NCBI GenBank assembly: GCA_965200805.1
Contig: OZ241384.1
Coordinates: forward strand, 1,674,001 to 1,738,000
From: MPNP01 sp026709725
GTDB taxonomy: Bacteria > Pseudomonadota > Alphaproteobacteria > Rhodobacterales > Rhodobacteraceae
Reading direction: 5' to 3'
DNA length: 64,000 nt
The translations under genes were made by a program, and so were the position numbers. This document shows positions 8,830 through 18,143 of this stretch, in pieces. Below the pieces are notes generated by a model. It worked only from the letters and a program-made list of their open reading frames with translations, did not search any database and had not been told where the DNA came from. Each line of letters opens with the position of its first letter. The stretch's first letter is position 1.

Positions 8830-8856
8830 CAAGCGGTCGGGATGCCTGACCGCTTG
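8830..8856 (+). terminator. Stem-loop after the lipoprotein gene
   Basis: A perfect nine-base inverted repeat (CAAGCGGTC / GACCGCTTG) separated by nine bases, 13 bases after the stop codon. It is followed by a short CTTT but not by a full T run, so it is only a candidate intrinsic terminator. Confidence 0.42.
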
Positions 8857-8997
8857 CCGATCCTTTCGGGCATCAAACAGACCACCCCCGGGCAAGCGGG
8901 TTGGAGCCATCGACCCCGTTCGGAATGCGCAGTCCGCCCAATTGCCACGATGATGCTCTGGATATCGGCATTGATCCTGCCGGGCTGCCCGCAACCC

Positions 8998-9031
8998 GTT
9001 AATGGTGTTGGGCCGTTAATGGTGTTGGGCT
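8998..9031. repeat. Two tandem copies of a 17-base unit
   Basis: GTTAATGGTGTTGGGC plus one variable base occurs twice back to back, 48 bases before the helicase gene. It could be a slippage product or a pair of binding sites. Nothing else in the 8818-9078 gap is recognisable apart from the stem-loop at 8830. Confidence 0.7.
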
Positions 9032-9078
9032 GTTCCTGCCTCCGGATCCCCCGGCGTCTCTGATGACGTCCTGAAGCA

Positions 9079-12000
9079 ATGGATGTCCGCATGAACGGCG
9101 CGGTCGATCGCAGGTCGCCGGATGCAGATCAGGCCAGATCCGGGGATGGCATCCTGTTCCGGTTGCGTTGTATCTCGCTTGACCTCGAAGTCTGGAAAAA
9201 CGGCGATATTCACGCCATTGGCACTGTTCGCAACGATACCGATGACAGCTATACCCGCATGAAGCTGGATGCGGACAGCAGTCGCGGTCTGGCTGATGCA
9301 CTGTCCGGGCTGGACACCTTTGCGGACGGGGCTGAATTCGTCCTCGGGCACAACCTGACCACTTTCGACCTGCCGCATCTGAAAGCAGCCAATCCGGATC
9401 TCCGCCTTTTGAATTTGCCGGTCGTGGACACGCTCCGTCTCAGCCCGCTTGCGTTTCCCCGTAACCCGTACCACCACCTCGTCAAGCATTACAAGGACGG
9501 GGGTCTTGTGCGCAGCCGGGTGAACGATCCCGAACTTGATTCCCGTCTGGCACTTGATCTCTTCCATGATGAGTTTCTGGCACTGACAAAGACCCGTTCT
9601 GAACTCCTCACCGCGTGGCACCGGCTGTGTACACCTGACGCTGGGGGTCAGGATCGCGCTCTGGATCAGCTGTTCTGTCAACTGCGAAAGACGGCACGGC
9701 CCGATGCAGACAGTGCGGGCGCAGCGATCAGACAGTTGCTGGAGACCAGCGCCTGCGCAACCAGGGCGCAGGAATTTATCGCAAATCCGGACAGGTTCGG
9801 TTGGTCACTGGCCTATGCCCTGGCGTGGCTGTCGGTTGCGGGCGGCAACTCGGTGATGCCGCCATGGGTGCGCCATCAGTTCCCGGAAGCGGGCCGGTAT
9901 GTGCGCGAACTCAGGGACACCGCCTGCAATGATCCGTCATGCGGCTGGTGCCGGGATGTCCATAGTGCAGAGAAGGAGTTGAAGCGCTGGTTCGGATTCG
10001 ACAGTTTCCGATCTGAACCCCGGCATGAGGGCAGGTCCATGCAGCAGGCGATTGTTGAGGAGGCAATGGCGGGACGGCATGTGCTGGGAATTCTTCCCAC
10101 AGGGACGGGAAAGTCTCTCTGCTATCAGATTCCGGCCCTCTCGCGCTACAACAAGACCGGAGCCCTGACGGTTGTGATCTCACCTCTGGTGGCCCTGATG
10201 GCTGATCAGGTCAATGGCCTGGAAAAGCGCGGTATTGAGAACTGCGTAACCGTCAATGGGCTCCTGTCGATGCCGGAACGCGCTGATTCCCTGGAGAAGA
10301 TCAGAATGGGGGATGCCAGCATCCTGCTGATCTCACCCGAACAGTTGCGCTCGCGCTCCCTGAGAGGTGCACTGAAACAGCGCGAAATCGGTGCCTGGGT
10401 CCTCGACGAGGCGCACTGCCTGTCGCGCTGGGGGCACGACTTCCGGCCCGACTATCGCTATGTGGGGCGTTTCATCGGTGAAAGCGCCGGTGGCAGGCCT
10501 GTGCCTCCCGTCCTGTGCCTGACGGCCACCGCGAGGCCTGATGTTGTCGATGATATTGTCCGGCATTTCCGGGAGAAAATCGGGATTGAACTTGCCGTGT
10601 TTGATGGCGGTGCCAAACGCGCGAATCTTGAATTCGAAGTGATCCCAACCACTGGCGGAGAGAAGTATTCCGCCATCCACCAGGTCCTGACCTCGCATTT
10701 GCCAACCGGCATGCCCGGTGGCGCAATTGTCTACTGCGCAACACGCCGCCAGGCGGAGGACATCGCCGAGTTCCTGAAACTCAAGGGGGAAGCCGCGGAT
10801 CGTTTCCATGCAGGCCTCCTCCCGGAGACCAAGAAAGAGGTACAGCGGCAATTTATCGCTGGCGAACTCCGTGTCATTGCCGCTACCAACGCTTTCGGCA
10901 TGGGAATCGATAAGCCGAATGTACGACTGGTCATTCATGCCGACATAACGGGTTCACTGGAGAATTACCTGCAGGAGGCTGGCCGCGCAGGACGTGACCG
11001 TGAACCGGCGCGCTGCGTGCTTCTTTATGCGACGGATGATGTCGAGCATCAGTTCGGCATGTCGGCGCGTTCACGGCTCACCCGAGCGGAAATCCACGGA
11101 ATTCTCAGAGCCCTGCGCAATCTTGATCGCAAGAAGCGCTTCAAGGGTGATGTTGTCGCAACTGCAGGTGAAATTCTCGGTGAGGATGACGAGAAGGTGT
11201 TCGAGCGCGACTCGGCAACGGACGATACCCGTGTGCGCACGGCCATTGCCTGGCTCGAGGATTGCCAGCTCCTGACCCGCGAGGAGAATGTCGTCAAGGT
11301 GTTCCCGTCTTCCCTGCAGGTCAAATCGCTTGATCAGGCAAAACAGCGGCTTTCAAAAGTGGATATTCCGGACACATATCGCGGGCAGCTGGAGAGGATC
11401 ACCGGAGCACTGATCGGTGCCAACGCTGATGAAGGAATCAGCACGGACGACTTAATGGCGATCACAGGGCTGAGCCCGGAACGCGTGCGCGGTGCCCTGT
11501 ACGATCTTGAAAAGATCGGAATCGCGAGCAACGACACGGAACTGACCGCATTCGTGCATAACTGGGTGGAGCGCTCTTCGCGCAAGCGCTTCGAAGAGGC
11601 GGATGCGCTGGAGAGAGCTCTCATTGCCCATATGCGGGAGGCTGCACCTGATATGGGGAAGGGAGACAGTTCGTCTCTCCATCTCCGCATCGCTGCACAG
11701 AAGCTGCGGGATCAGGGGCTGGCGGATCCACTTCCGGAACGGCTGCAGCGGATTGTCCGGAGTCTTGCCAATGACGGGCGTGGCGAAGACGGGGCCGGTG
11801 GCAGTCTCACTGTCCGCAAATCTGATCGGGAGACTGCACGAATCACGCTGCATCGCGAATGGGAGAATCTGGAAGAGATTGCCGGACGCCGCCGTGAGGC
11901 TGCCGGATTGCTGCTGGGGCATCTGCTTGATCGTTTGCCGCCCGGCAGTCGCGGCATGGATTGTCTGAGCAAGACCACCCTCGGAGAGCTCCTGAAGACG

Positions 12001-14271
12001 ATCGAATCCGATCTGGGTCTGAAAAGCCGACATCCCAGCAAACTCCTGGACCGTGCCCTGCTCTGGCTTCATGAGCAGGAGGTGATCCGCCTCAACAAGG
12101 GGTTGGCCGTGTTCCGTCCGGCCATGACAGTCCGGTTGAAACGGCGGGAACGGCGCGGGTTTTCCGGTGTGGATTTCGAGCCTCTTGCGCTCCACTACCG
12201 GGGTCAGATTCTGCAGATCCACGTCATGGTCGAGTTTGCCGAGCGTGGTCTTGAATCAATTCGGGACGCACTGCGCCTCGCCATGGATTATTTTAATCTT
12301 GATGAAAAGACATTCCTGGCGCGGTGGATGCCGGGGCGGGATCAGGAGATTGGACGGCAGACGACACCGAAGTCCTGGCAAGCGATTGTCGAGAGCCTGA
12401 ATAATCCTGTCCAGCAGCGCATCGTTGCCGACAAGCGGGAACGGACCAATGTGCTGGTGCTTGCCGGCCCGGGGTCAGGCAAGACGCGCGTGCTTGTCCA
12501 CCGCATCGCATACCTCATTCGTGTCAGGCGGGAGGATGCCCGGAGCATCCTCGCCCTTGCCTACAATCGTCACGCTGCTGTCGATATCCGCCGCCGGCTG
12601 GTGGAGATGATCGGGAGCGAAGCGCGTGGAGTGACGGTACTGACCTGTCATGCACTTGCGATGCGTCTGACCGGAGAGAGCTTTGCCGATCGACCGGAGC
12701 GTCCCGGCACCAAGGCATTCAGGGATGTGATGTGCCGTGCGGGCGCCCTGCTCAAGGGTGAGGAATTGTTGCCGGAGGAAGCGGATGAACGTCGCGCGCG
12801 TCTGCTTGCCGGATTCCGCTGGATTCTCGTCGACGAATACCAGGATATTGGCTCCGAACAGTATGCGTTGATCTCGGCACTGGCAGGACGGACGCTGGAT
12901 GATGAGGAAAGCAGGCTCACCCTGTTCGTTGTCGGTGACGATGATCAGAACATCTATGCCTTCAACGGTGCATCGGTGGAATTTATCCGCAGATTCGAGG
13001 CTGACTATGGGCCGAAGCCCGTCTATCTCACCGCAAATTACCGCTCATCGGCGCACATTGTGGCGGCTGCCAACGCGGTGATCGCACCGGCTCGAAACCG
13101 GATGAAGGCAGAGCATCCGATCACTGTCGACCATGCTCGCAAGGAGGCCGCACCAGGTGGGAAATGGACATCCCTGGATCCCGTCTCGCAGGGGAGGGTT
13201 CAGATCCTTTCGGCCGGCGGTGATCGCGTTCACCAGGCCCGCGCTGTGATGACGGAATTGCTGCGTCTCTCGGAGCTTGCGCCGGATTGGGACTGGGCAC
13301 GATGTGCGGTGATTGCACGAAGGTGGGACTCGCTGGTCCCGGTGCGGGCGTTCTGTGAGGGCCATGATATGGCAGATCAAATCCGGGCACAGGTGGCAAG
13401 TGAGGACATTCCGGGTTTCTGGCAGTTGCGGGAGACCCGGACATTTGTTGAATGGCTCCGCCGACCCGAACAGAAAATTGTCAACAGGGCGGTGCTGCAC
13501 AAATGGACAGAGACGCGTCCTGCCGATCCGTGGCACGACCTGCTGCGTCAGGCTGTCAGTGAGCACGGACTTGAAACTGGTGATGGCGACAGGCCGGCAG
13601 AACACTTCATTGAGTGGTTGGCTGAGTGGGGACGTGAGATCCGCCGGCGTCAGCAGGGATTGCTTCTGCTGACGGCCCATCGCGCAAAGGGGCTGGAGTT
13701 CGATCATGTCGCTGTTCTCGACGGTGACTGGGGCCATTTTGCCCGCAATGAGGATGCGGATGCACCGCGACGGCTCTACTATGTTGCGATGACCCGGGCA
13801 CAGCAGACACTGACGCTGGCGAGGATGGATGGCTCTGGTGGATCCCATTCTGTGCTGCTTGACCATCCGGCCGCAATCCGTCGGAAAGCGGTCCAGCTTC
13901 CGCCGTGCACCGAGTCCATGCAATTCCGGCATGTCCAACTGGCACTGAAGGATGTCGATCTGAGTTTCGCCGGACGTTACCGTGCCAATGATCCTGTCCA
14001 TAAGGCCATCAGGGCGTTGTCCGTTGGTGACTGTCTTCAGGTAAAGGTTGGCAGGGGCGGGGTTTGGGCCCTGTGCGATTGGGAAGGTCGGGTCGTTGGG
14101 CGTCTTGCCAGGGCTTTCAGGCCACCACCCGGTATGCGCTGCCGGTCGGTATCGGTATTTGCCGTGATAGCCCGGAACCGTGATATGTCCGATCCGGAAT
14201 GGCACCACATCCTGAAATGCGATGCATGGGAGGTCATCGTGCCCTCACTCATCTTCGAGCCGGATCGATAG
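9079..14271 (+). CDS. Three-domain DNA repair protein: DEDD-type exonuclease, RecQ helicase and UvrD/PcrA helicase in one chain
   Basis: Residues about 30-180 look like a DnaQ/RNase T-type 3'-5' exonuclease: SLDLEVW gives the first DxE pair (D35, E37), then LGHNLTTFDLPHL and a late DPELDSRLALDLF acidic region. Residues about 320-700 are a RecQ-type superfamily 2 helicase with Walker A PTGTGKS (340s), DEAH at 443-446, LTATA, and the arginine-finger segment QEAGRAGRD. The middle holds winged-helix-like segments. From about 1100 to 1600 there is a superfamily 1 UvrD helicase with GPGSGKT (1130-1136), DEYQD (1252-1256), GDDDQNIYAFNGAS, TANYRSS, TAHRAKGLEFDHV and YYVAMTRA. Two opposed helicase motors plus a nuclease suggest processing of stalled forks or recombination intermediates. 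The start may be 9079 or 9091; neither has a strong ribosome binding site. The frame is intact over 5.2 kb. Confidence 0.93.
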   Translation: MDVRMNGAVDRRSPDADQARSGDGILFRLRCISLDLEVWKNGDIHAIGTVRNDTDDSYTRMKLDADSSRGLADALSGLDTFADGAEFVLGHNLTTFDLPHLKAANPDLRLLNLPVVDTLRLSPLAFPRNPYHHLVKHYKDGGLVRSRVNDPELDSRLALDLFHDEFLALTKTRSELLTAWHRLCTPDAGGQDRALDQLFCQLRKTARPDADSAGAAIRQLLETSACATRAQEFIANPDRFGWSLAYALAWLSVAGGNSVMPPWVRHQFPEAGRYVRELRDTACNDPSCGWCRDVHSAEKELKRWFGFDSFRSEPRHEGRSMQQAIVEEAMAGRHVLGILPTGTGKSLCYQIPALSRYNKTGALTVVISPLVALMADQVNGLEKRGIENCVTVNGLLSMPERADSLEKIRMGDASILLISPEQLRSRSLRGALKQREIGAWVLDEAHCLSRWGHDFRPDYRYVGRFIGESAGGRPVPPVLCLTATARPDVVDDIVRHFREKIGIELAVFDGGAKRANLEFEVIPTTGGEKYSAIHQVLTSHLPTGMPGGAIVYCATRRQAEDIAEFLKLKGEAADRFHAGLLPETKKEVQRQFIAGELRVIAATNAFGMGIDKPNVRLVIHADITGSLENYLQEAGRAGRDREPARCVLLYATDDVEHQFGMSARSRLTRAEIHGILRALRNLDRKKRFKGDVVATAGEILGEDDEKVFERDSATDDTRVRTAIAWLEDCQLLTREENVVKVFPSSLQVKSLDQAKQRLSKVDIPDTYRGQLERITGALIGANADEGISTDDLMAITGLSPERVRGALYDLEKIGIASNDTELTAFVHNWVERSSRKRFEEADALERALIAHMREAAPDMGKGDSSSLHLRIAAQKLRDQGLADPLPERLQRIVRSLANDGRGEDGAGGSLTVRKSDRETARITLHREWENLEEIAGRRREAAGLLLGHLLDRLPPGSRGMDCLSKTTLGELLKTIESDLGLKSRHPSKLLDRALLWLHEQEVIRLNKGLAVFRPAMTVRLKRRERRGFSGVDFEPLALHYRGQILQIHVMVEFAERGLESIRDALRLAMDYFNLDEKTFLARWMPGRDQEIGRQTTPKSWQAIVESLNNPVQQRIVADKRERTNVLVLAGPGSGKTRVLVHRIAYLIRVRREDARSILALAYNRHAAVDIRRRLVEMIGSEARGVTVLTCHALAMRLTGESFADRPERPGTKAFRDVMCRAGALLKGEELLPEEADERRARLLAGFRWILVDEYQDIGSEQYALISALAGRTLDDEESRLTLFVVGDDDQNIYAFNGASVEFIRRFEADYGPKPVYLTANYRSSAHIVAAANAVIAPARNRMKAEHPITVDHARKEAAPGGKWTSLDPVSQGRVQILSAGGDRVHQARAVMTELLRLSELAPDWDWARCAVIARRWDSLVPVRAFCEGHDMADQIRAQVASEDIPGFWQLRETRTFVEWLRRPEQKIVNRAVLHKWTETRPADPWHDLLRQAVSEHGLETGDGDRPAEHFIEWLAEWGREIRRRQQGLLLLTAHRAKGLEFDHVAVLDGDWGHFARNEDADAPRRLYYVAMTRAQQTLTLARMDGSGGSHSVLLDHPAAIRRKAVQLPPCTESMQFRHVQLALKDVDLSFAGRYRANDPVHKAIRALSVGDCLQVKVGRGGVWALCDWEGRVVGRLARAFRPPPGMRCRSVSVFAVIARNRDMSDPEWHHILKCDAWEVIVPSLIFEPDR

Positions 14272-14446
14272 TCAACGTCTTCACAGATGATGATCGAATT
14301 GCGCTTCCTTTTCCCGCCTCCACCGTGAGGTGCAAAACCAGGGGGTCAAACCAGACCCGCTGATTTCCTCAACCCTGCGCTAGGTCAAGGCGTGGCCGGT
14401 GCAGATGGTGCCGATTGAGGTCCCGGCTTGCCCGTATTTGACACAA

Positions 14447-16060
14447 TCATGCAGAATGGGGTGCCGGCAGGGGGATTCCGCAGAGCCGGGCCATGCCACG
14501 GATGTCCAGCGTCCTGCGGCCGCGGGCGATCATCTGCTCCCGGGCCTCTGGCGTGAATTCGGGGCTGACGAGAAGCGTCTCGTCAGGGCGTTCCGGCAAT
14601 CCGAGATCCCGTCGGCCTGCCCGGGCCTGTGCAAGGAAGGCGACACTGGTATCATCAAGTGCCTCAGCACCGCGGAGATGCCGGTTCGCGTTGCGCTTGC
14701 AGCTGGCAATTGTCACCTGAGCACGGGAGCGGGTGGTATCCTCCGCGATGGCCAGGAGATCGACCTCACGGCCATTGGGACACTGGTTCCACGCATTGCG
14801 GAGGATCCAGTCATCGGGGCGGATGGCCTTGAGAGCCCCTTCGGTCAGCCGCTCAAGTGCCTGACCCTCAAGGGTTTCCAGACGGGCCATGCGGCGGGTG
14901 GACAGGTTCGGGGAATGCACGCTCTTCACACGCTCGTATCCGGACCAGAGCTCGGGGAAGACATGCAGCTGGAAAAGGGTTGGATTATCGACAAGCTGGA
15001 GACGGGGCGTGCCATCACCATCAAATGGTGCAAGAACCTCAATCAGATCCAGGTGACGGATCAGCAGGTGGAGACCGGCCTCGAATGCCCGCCTGTTCAT
15101 CCCCTCACCCTCGATTGTCTCACCAAGGGCGGCTCGTACACGATCATAGATGTCCCCCCTCGGCTTGCGCTGTCCGAGATGCATGAGGATCGCACGCTGT
15201 GGATTGCTGAGCTCTATCGTGGCCTTGTCATCAAACCGCTCATCGGATGACCGTTCCAGAAGCGCTTCCTGGTGGCTGATGAAGGCTGCCCGCCACACCT
15301 GGTCGGAAGACCAGCGAGTCATGTCCGGAAGACGGGTTTCGTCCTCATCCGCGATGAAGTCTTCCCAGGCACGCGGGATGCCCCCGAAGGCAGTCCAGAG
15401 GGTCAGGAACCGTCCTGGGAAACTGAGAAGACCCTGCTCACATGCCATCTCGAGCACTGTCGGCACACGCCACGCCTTCAGCGCGATACCAGCCGTGATC
15501 CGCTGATGGAGAGGCTGGTCGCTGGCGAACATCTCCAGAAGTTGCTGCTGGTGCGAACCCAGGACGAAAAGACGGCCCGGCGTTGGTGGTGACCCCACCC
15601 GTTGACGGGCATCAATCATGATCTTGAATGTTGCATCAAGACCCAATGGTCGGGCCAGATGGAACTCGTCGAGGCCAACCGCAATGCCGCAATCGAGGAG
15701 AGCGGCCACAAGGTCAACAAAACGTTCACATGGCGAGTCATAATGCCGGTGATCGGGAGGCGGCCAGGCGGTGTGTTTATCTGCGGGAAGATGTGTCCTT
15801 GCCGCCTCAACCAGACGGCTGACACGTGTGTGAGGATCTTCAGCTGTTGCCGGTTTGAGATCGAAAATCAGCACCGGCGGCTGGCCATTCGCCCGCCGCC
15901 CAACCTCGACCAGAAGTTCGGTTTTGCCGATGCCCCGCCGACCCTGGATACGCTTCGGGTGGAATCCGCGTTTGGGTGCCAGCTGGCGGCCCAATCTCTT
16001 CAATTCTTCAGCCCGGCCGTAGAACCGCCAGTGCTCCGGTGTATCGGGACCCACGATCAC
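14447..16060 (-). CDS. AAA-type ATPase with a C-terminal nuclease-like (DUF234-type) domain
   Basis: The N-terminus opens with FYGRAEELKRL, then Walker A GRRGIGKT (residues 40-47) and Walker B AVGLDEFH (D131, E132), as in the archaeal-type ATPases also found in bacteria. A winged-helix-like part follows (about 280-345, SNPQRAILMHLGQ). The C-terminus resembles the PD-(D/E)XK-like fold that ends this family: LEGQALERL near 398, REVDLLAIAED near 431, and VTIASCKRN near 449. The position usually held by glutamate in the final E-C-K is serine here, so nuclease activity may be lost. The start is GTG; an AGGGGA directly precedes it and would sit better for a second in-frame GTG at 16054. It converges with the large helicase fusion. 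Family members are often in mobile or defence contexts, and the cellular role is unknown. Confidence 0.76.
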   Translation of the reverse strand: MIVGPDTPEHWRFYGRAEELKRLGRQLAPKRGFHPKRIQGRRGIGKTELLVEVGRRANGQPPVLIFDLKPATAEDPHTRVSRLVEAARTHLPADKHTAWPPPDHRHYDSPCERFVDLVAALLDCGIAVGLDEFHLARPLGLDATFKIMIDARQRVGSPPTPGRLFVLGSHQQQLLEMFASDQPLHQRITAGIALKAWRVPTVLEMACEQGLLSFPGRFLTLWTAFGGIPRAWEDFIADEDETRLPDMTRWSSDQVWRAAFISHQEALLERSSDERFDDKATIELSNPQRAILMHLGQRKPRGDIYDRVRAALGETIEGEGMNRRAFEAGLHLLIRHLDLIEVLAPFDGDGTPRLQLVDNPTLFQLHVFPELWSGYERVKSVHSPNLSTRRMARLETLEGQALERLTEGALKAIRPDDWILRNAWNQCPNGREVDLLAIAEDTTRSRAQVTIASCKRNANRHLRGAEALDDTSVAFLAQARAGRRDLGLPERPDETLLVSPEFTPEAREQMIARGRRTLDIRGMARLCGIPLPAPHSA

Positions 16061-16078
16061 TCCCCTGTCTCCCGCTCT

Positions 16079-16369
16079 TCATCGAGACATGTCCCCATGA
16101 AGCTCAACGCATATAAAGGTCCGCCGGATCAAATGCGACCTGTCGCCCCGATCCGCCATTCCCGGGGACTTCTGTTGAAGGTCCTTCCAGACTGTGTTGA
16201 GACAACACGGGCAGCTCAATCGGGACTGACGGCCATCAGGGATGCCGGCGTCAATCCGGAAATCGGTTCCAGCGCAATGAACGCACAGGGCGGATTCCCG
16301 GGGGGACACTCCGCAGGGGCAGAAGGACCCGGCGGTGAACTCAACTGGCGGGCGGGGCACCAATGGCAT
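16079..16369 (-). CDS. Possible 96-residue cysteine-rich (zinc-ribbon-like) protein
   Basis: A frame upstream of the ATPase gene, ending 18 bases before it. The cysteines are arranged as FCPCG (C17, C19), CVHC (C29, C32) and SCPCC (C53, C55, C56), which could bind zinc in the way of small ribbon proteins such as the Mu Com type. The spacing is irregular, and no good ribosome binding site is visible. It may be chance coding on the strand of a GC-rich gap. If real, it would be the first gene of an operon with the ATPase. Confidence 0.3.
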   Translation of the reverse strand: MPLVPRPPVEFTAGSFCPCGVSPRESALCVHCAGTDFRIDAGIPDGRQSRLSCPCCLNTVWKDLQQKSPGMADRGDRSHLIRRTFICVELHGDMSR

Positions 16370-16395
16370 GGAGTTGTGCGCTGGAGTTTGTGATG

Positions 16396-16950
16396 TCAGG
16401 CTGCGGCCTTCTTGCTGCCGGATGACGGGGCGGATCGTGATCGACCGCGATCTGCAAGGTGTTTGAGGAGTGTGGCGGAAGCATCTTCATGACTGATGCT
16501 GTAGACCGCCGCCACCTCGGTGCAGAGGCGCTCAAAGGCTGATTCGTAGAGCTGTCGTTCGGAGTAGGACTGTTCCTTCTGCTTGTCATGACGATGCAGG
16601 TCACGAACAACCTCGGTCAATTCCTTGATGCTGCCGGAATTGATCTTCTGATCATATTCCTGGGCCCGTTTTGACCACATGGATTTCTTGATCCGGGCCC
16701 GGCCGCCAAGAATCTTCAGTGTTTCGTCAAGTTCTTTCGGGGGCGTGAGAGCCCTGAGACCGACCTTGCCAACCCGCTTGGTGGGGATGCTGAGTTTCAT
16801 CTGGTCCTTTTCGACGACGATGACGATCAGCTCCATTTTGGAGCCTGCAACCTCCTGCGATTCAATTTTCTCGACGATGCCGACACCGTGGGATGGGTAG
16901 ACAACATGGTCGCCAACTGAAAACCGTCCGGCCGTTTTTTTGTCCTTCAT
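16396..16950 (-). CDS. carD: CarD/CdnL-family transcriptional regulator
   Basis: CarD proteins bind the RNA polymerase beta subunit and stabilise open complexes at promoters, including rRNA promoters. The N-terminal RNA-polymerase interaction domain is clear: FSVGDHVVYPSHGVG at residues 10-24, then a beta-rich segment ending in KLSIPTKRVGKVGLR. The helical C-terminal DNA-binding part follows (WSKRAQEYDQKINSG, then LTEVVRDLHRHD and SYSERQLYESAFERL). The tail is rich in serine, arginine and lysine and is probably disordered. Length (184) is typical of alphaproteobacterial members. It is read in the same direction as the sdh operon, 150 bases downstream of sdhB, and may have its own promoter there. 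Confidence 0.92.
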   Translation of the reverse strand: MKDKKTAGRFSVGDHVVYPSHGVGIVEKIESQEVAGSKMELIVIVVEKDQMKLSIPTKRVGKVGLRALTPPKELDETLKILGGRARIKKSMWSKRAQEYDQKINSGSIKELTEVVRDLHRHDKQKEQSYSERQLYESAFERLCTEVAAVYSISHEDASATLLKHLADRGRSRSAPSSGSKKAAA

Positions 16951-17100
16951 GGTTCCGCTTTCTGTTGCGCGATGCTGATGAGAATCTCACCAACAGGCTC
17001 CATGCCGCCACCGGCTCCGTTTGGCATATGTGGATTGGGGTTATCAAATTCAAGTCAGGACGATCTGGCGGGACATGGCCTCCGGGCGCGGCATGACGGT

Positions 17101-17877
17101 CTACATCTTGCGCTCGACCATCATTTTCTTGATTTCCGCGATGGCCTTGGCCGGGTTGAGTCCCTTCGGGCAGGAGCGGGTGCAGTTCATGATTGTGTGA
17201 CACCGGTAGAGTTTGAAAGGATCCTCGAGCCCGTCAAGACGGTCCCCGGTGTTCTCGTCACGACTGTCGATCAGCCAGCGGTAGGCATGCAGAAGTGCGG
17301 CGGGTCCGAGATAGCGGTCGCTGTTCCACCAGTAGCTTGGGCAGGATGTCGAGCAACAGGCACACATGACGCACTCATAGAGGCCGTCGAGTTTGCTGCG
17401 GTCATCCCGGGACTGCTTCCACTCTTCGTTGGGAACATTGGTATGCGTGGCGAGCCAGGGCATGATTGATGCGTGCTGGGCATAGAAATGACTGAGGTCG
17501 GGAACCAGATCCTTGACGACAGCCATGTGGGGGAGCGGATAGATCCTGACGTCACCCTTGGCGGGGATCGCTGCCGTGCACGCCAGTGTGTTGGATCCGT
17601 TGATATTCATGGCACAGGAGCCGCAGATCCCTTCACGGCACGACCTGCGAAAAGTCAGTGTCGGGTCAATTTCGTTCTTGATCTTGATGATGGCGTCAAG
17701 CACCATGGGACCGCATTCGTCAAGGTTGATGTGATAACTGTCAATCTGTGGTGACTGATCGGTGTCCGGATTCCACCGATAGACCCGAAACCTGCGAAGA
17801 TTGATACCGGAGTCGGGTTTTGGCCACTCCCTGCCGACCCGGATCCGCGAATTTTTCGGCAATGCAAATTCAACCAT
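17101..17877 (-). CDS. sdhB: Succinate dehydrogenase iron-sulfur subunit
   Basis: SdhB carries electrons from the flavin of SdhA to quinone at the membrane anchor (complex II). The 2Fe-2S ligands are visible as C80, C85, C88 and C100 (SCREGICGSC ... LAC). The 4Fe-4S and 3Fe-4S ligands follow in ECVMCACCSTSCP (residues 168-180) and in CHTIMNCTRSCPKGLNP. At 258 residues the length is normal. I chose the ATG at 17877 (MVEFALPKN), preceded by AGGGAAG at a good distance; the longer frame beginning at 18198 runs through the preceding lipoprotein gene and is not real. It starts two bases after the stop of the small lipoprotein gene, so the two are translationally close. Confidence 0.97.
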   Translation of the reverse strand: MVEFALPKNSRIRVGREWPKPDSGINLRRFRVYRWNPDTDQSPQIDSYHINLDECGPMVLDAIIKIKNEIDPTLTFRRSCREGICGSCAMNINGSNTLACTAAIPAKGDVRIYPLPHMAVVKDLVPDLSHFYAQHASIMPWLATHTNVPNEEWKQSRDDRSKLDGLYECVMCACCSTSCPSYWWNSDRYLGPAALLHAYRWLIDSRDENTGDRLDGLEDPFKLYRCHTIMNCTRSCPKGLNPAKAIAEIKKMMVERKM

Positions 17878-17879
17878 GA

Positions 17880-18143
17880 TCAACTTCCCTGTTTGACTGA
17901 GAGTGTTGTGCCGGGGCGGTCGTTTGATTGCAGGCAGGGATTTTGTGGGCGGCTGTGCATGCCGATTTCGATCGTGAACTTCGACAGAAACCCATCTTCC
18001 GAATGGTAACCCAGGCCAGCTGTTCCACCGGTCGTGATATGACCGTTGCAACCCTCCTGGGCGGGAGACTCCTCGCGCGGTGCCGTTGCGCACGATGCCA
18101 TGAGCATCCCGGCCAGAATGCAGGCTGTGATCACCTGCTGCAT
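17880..18143 (-). CDS. Small lipoprotein-like protein encoded between sdhA and sdhB
   Basis: An 87-residue protein whose first 18 residues (MQQVITACILAGMLMASC) look like a lipoprotein signal peptide with a slightly degenerate lipobox ending at Cys18. The remainder is short, hydrophilic and glycine-rich, with a GCNGHITTGGTAGLGY segment. Its ATG overlaps the TGA of sdhA by one base (TGATG), and its stop lies two bases before sdhB, so it is locked into the sdh operon. In Rhodobacterales an unnamed small gene often sits at this position, as I recall, but its role in complex II is not established. It may help assembly or only hitchhike. Secretion and lipidation are predictions. Confidence 0.74.
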   Translation of the reverse strand: MQQVITACILAGMLMASCATAPREESPAQEGCNGHITTGGTAGLGYHSEDGFLSKFTIEIGMHSRPQNPCLQSNDRPGTTLSVKQGS

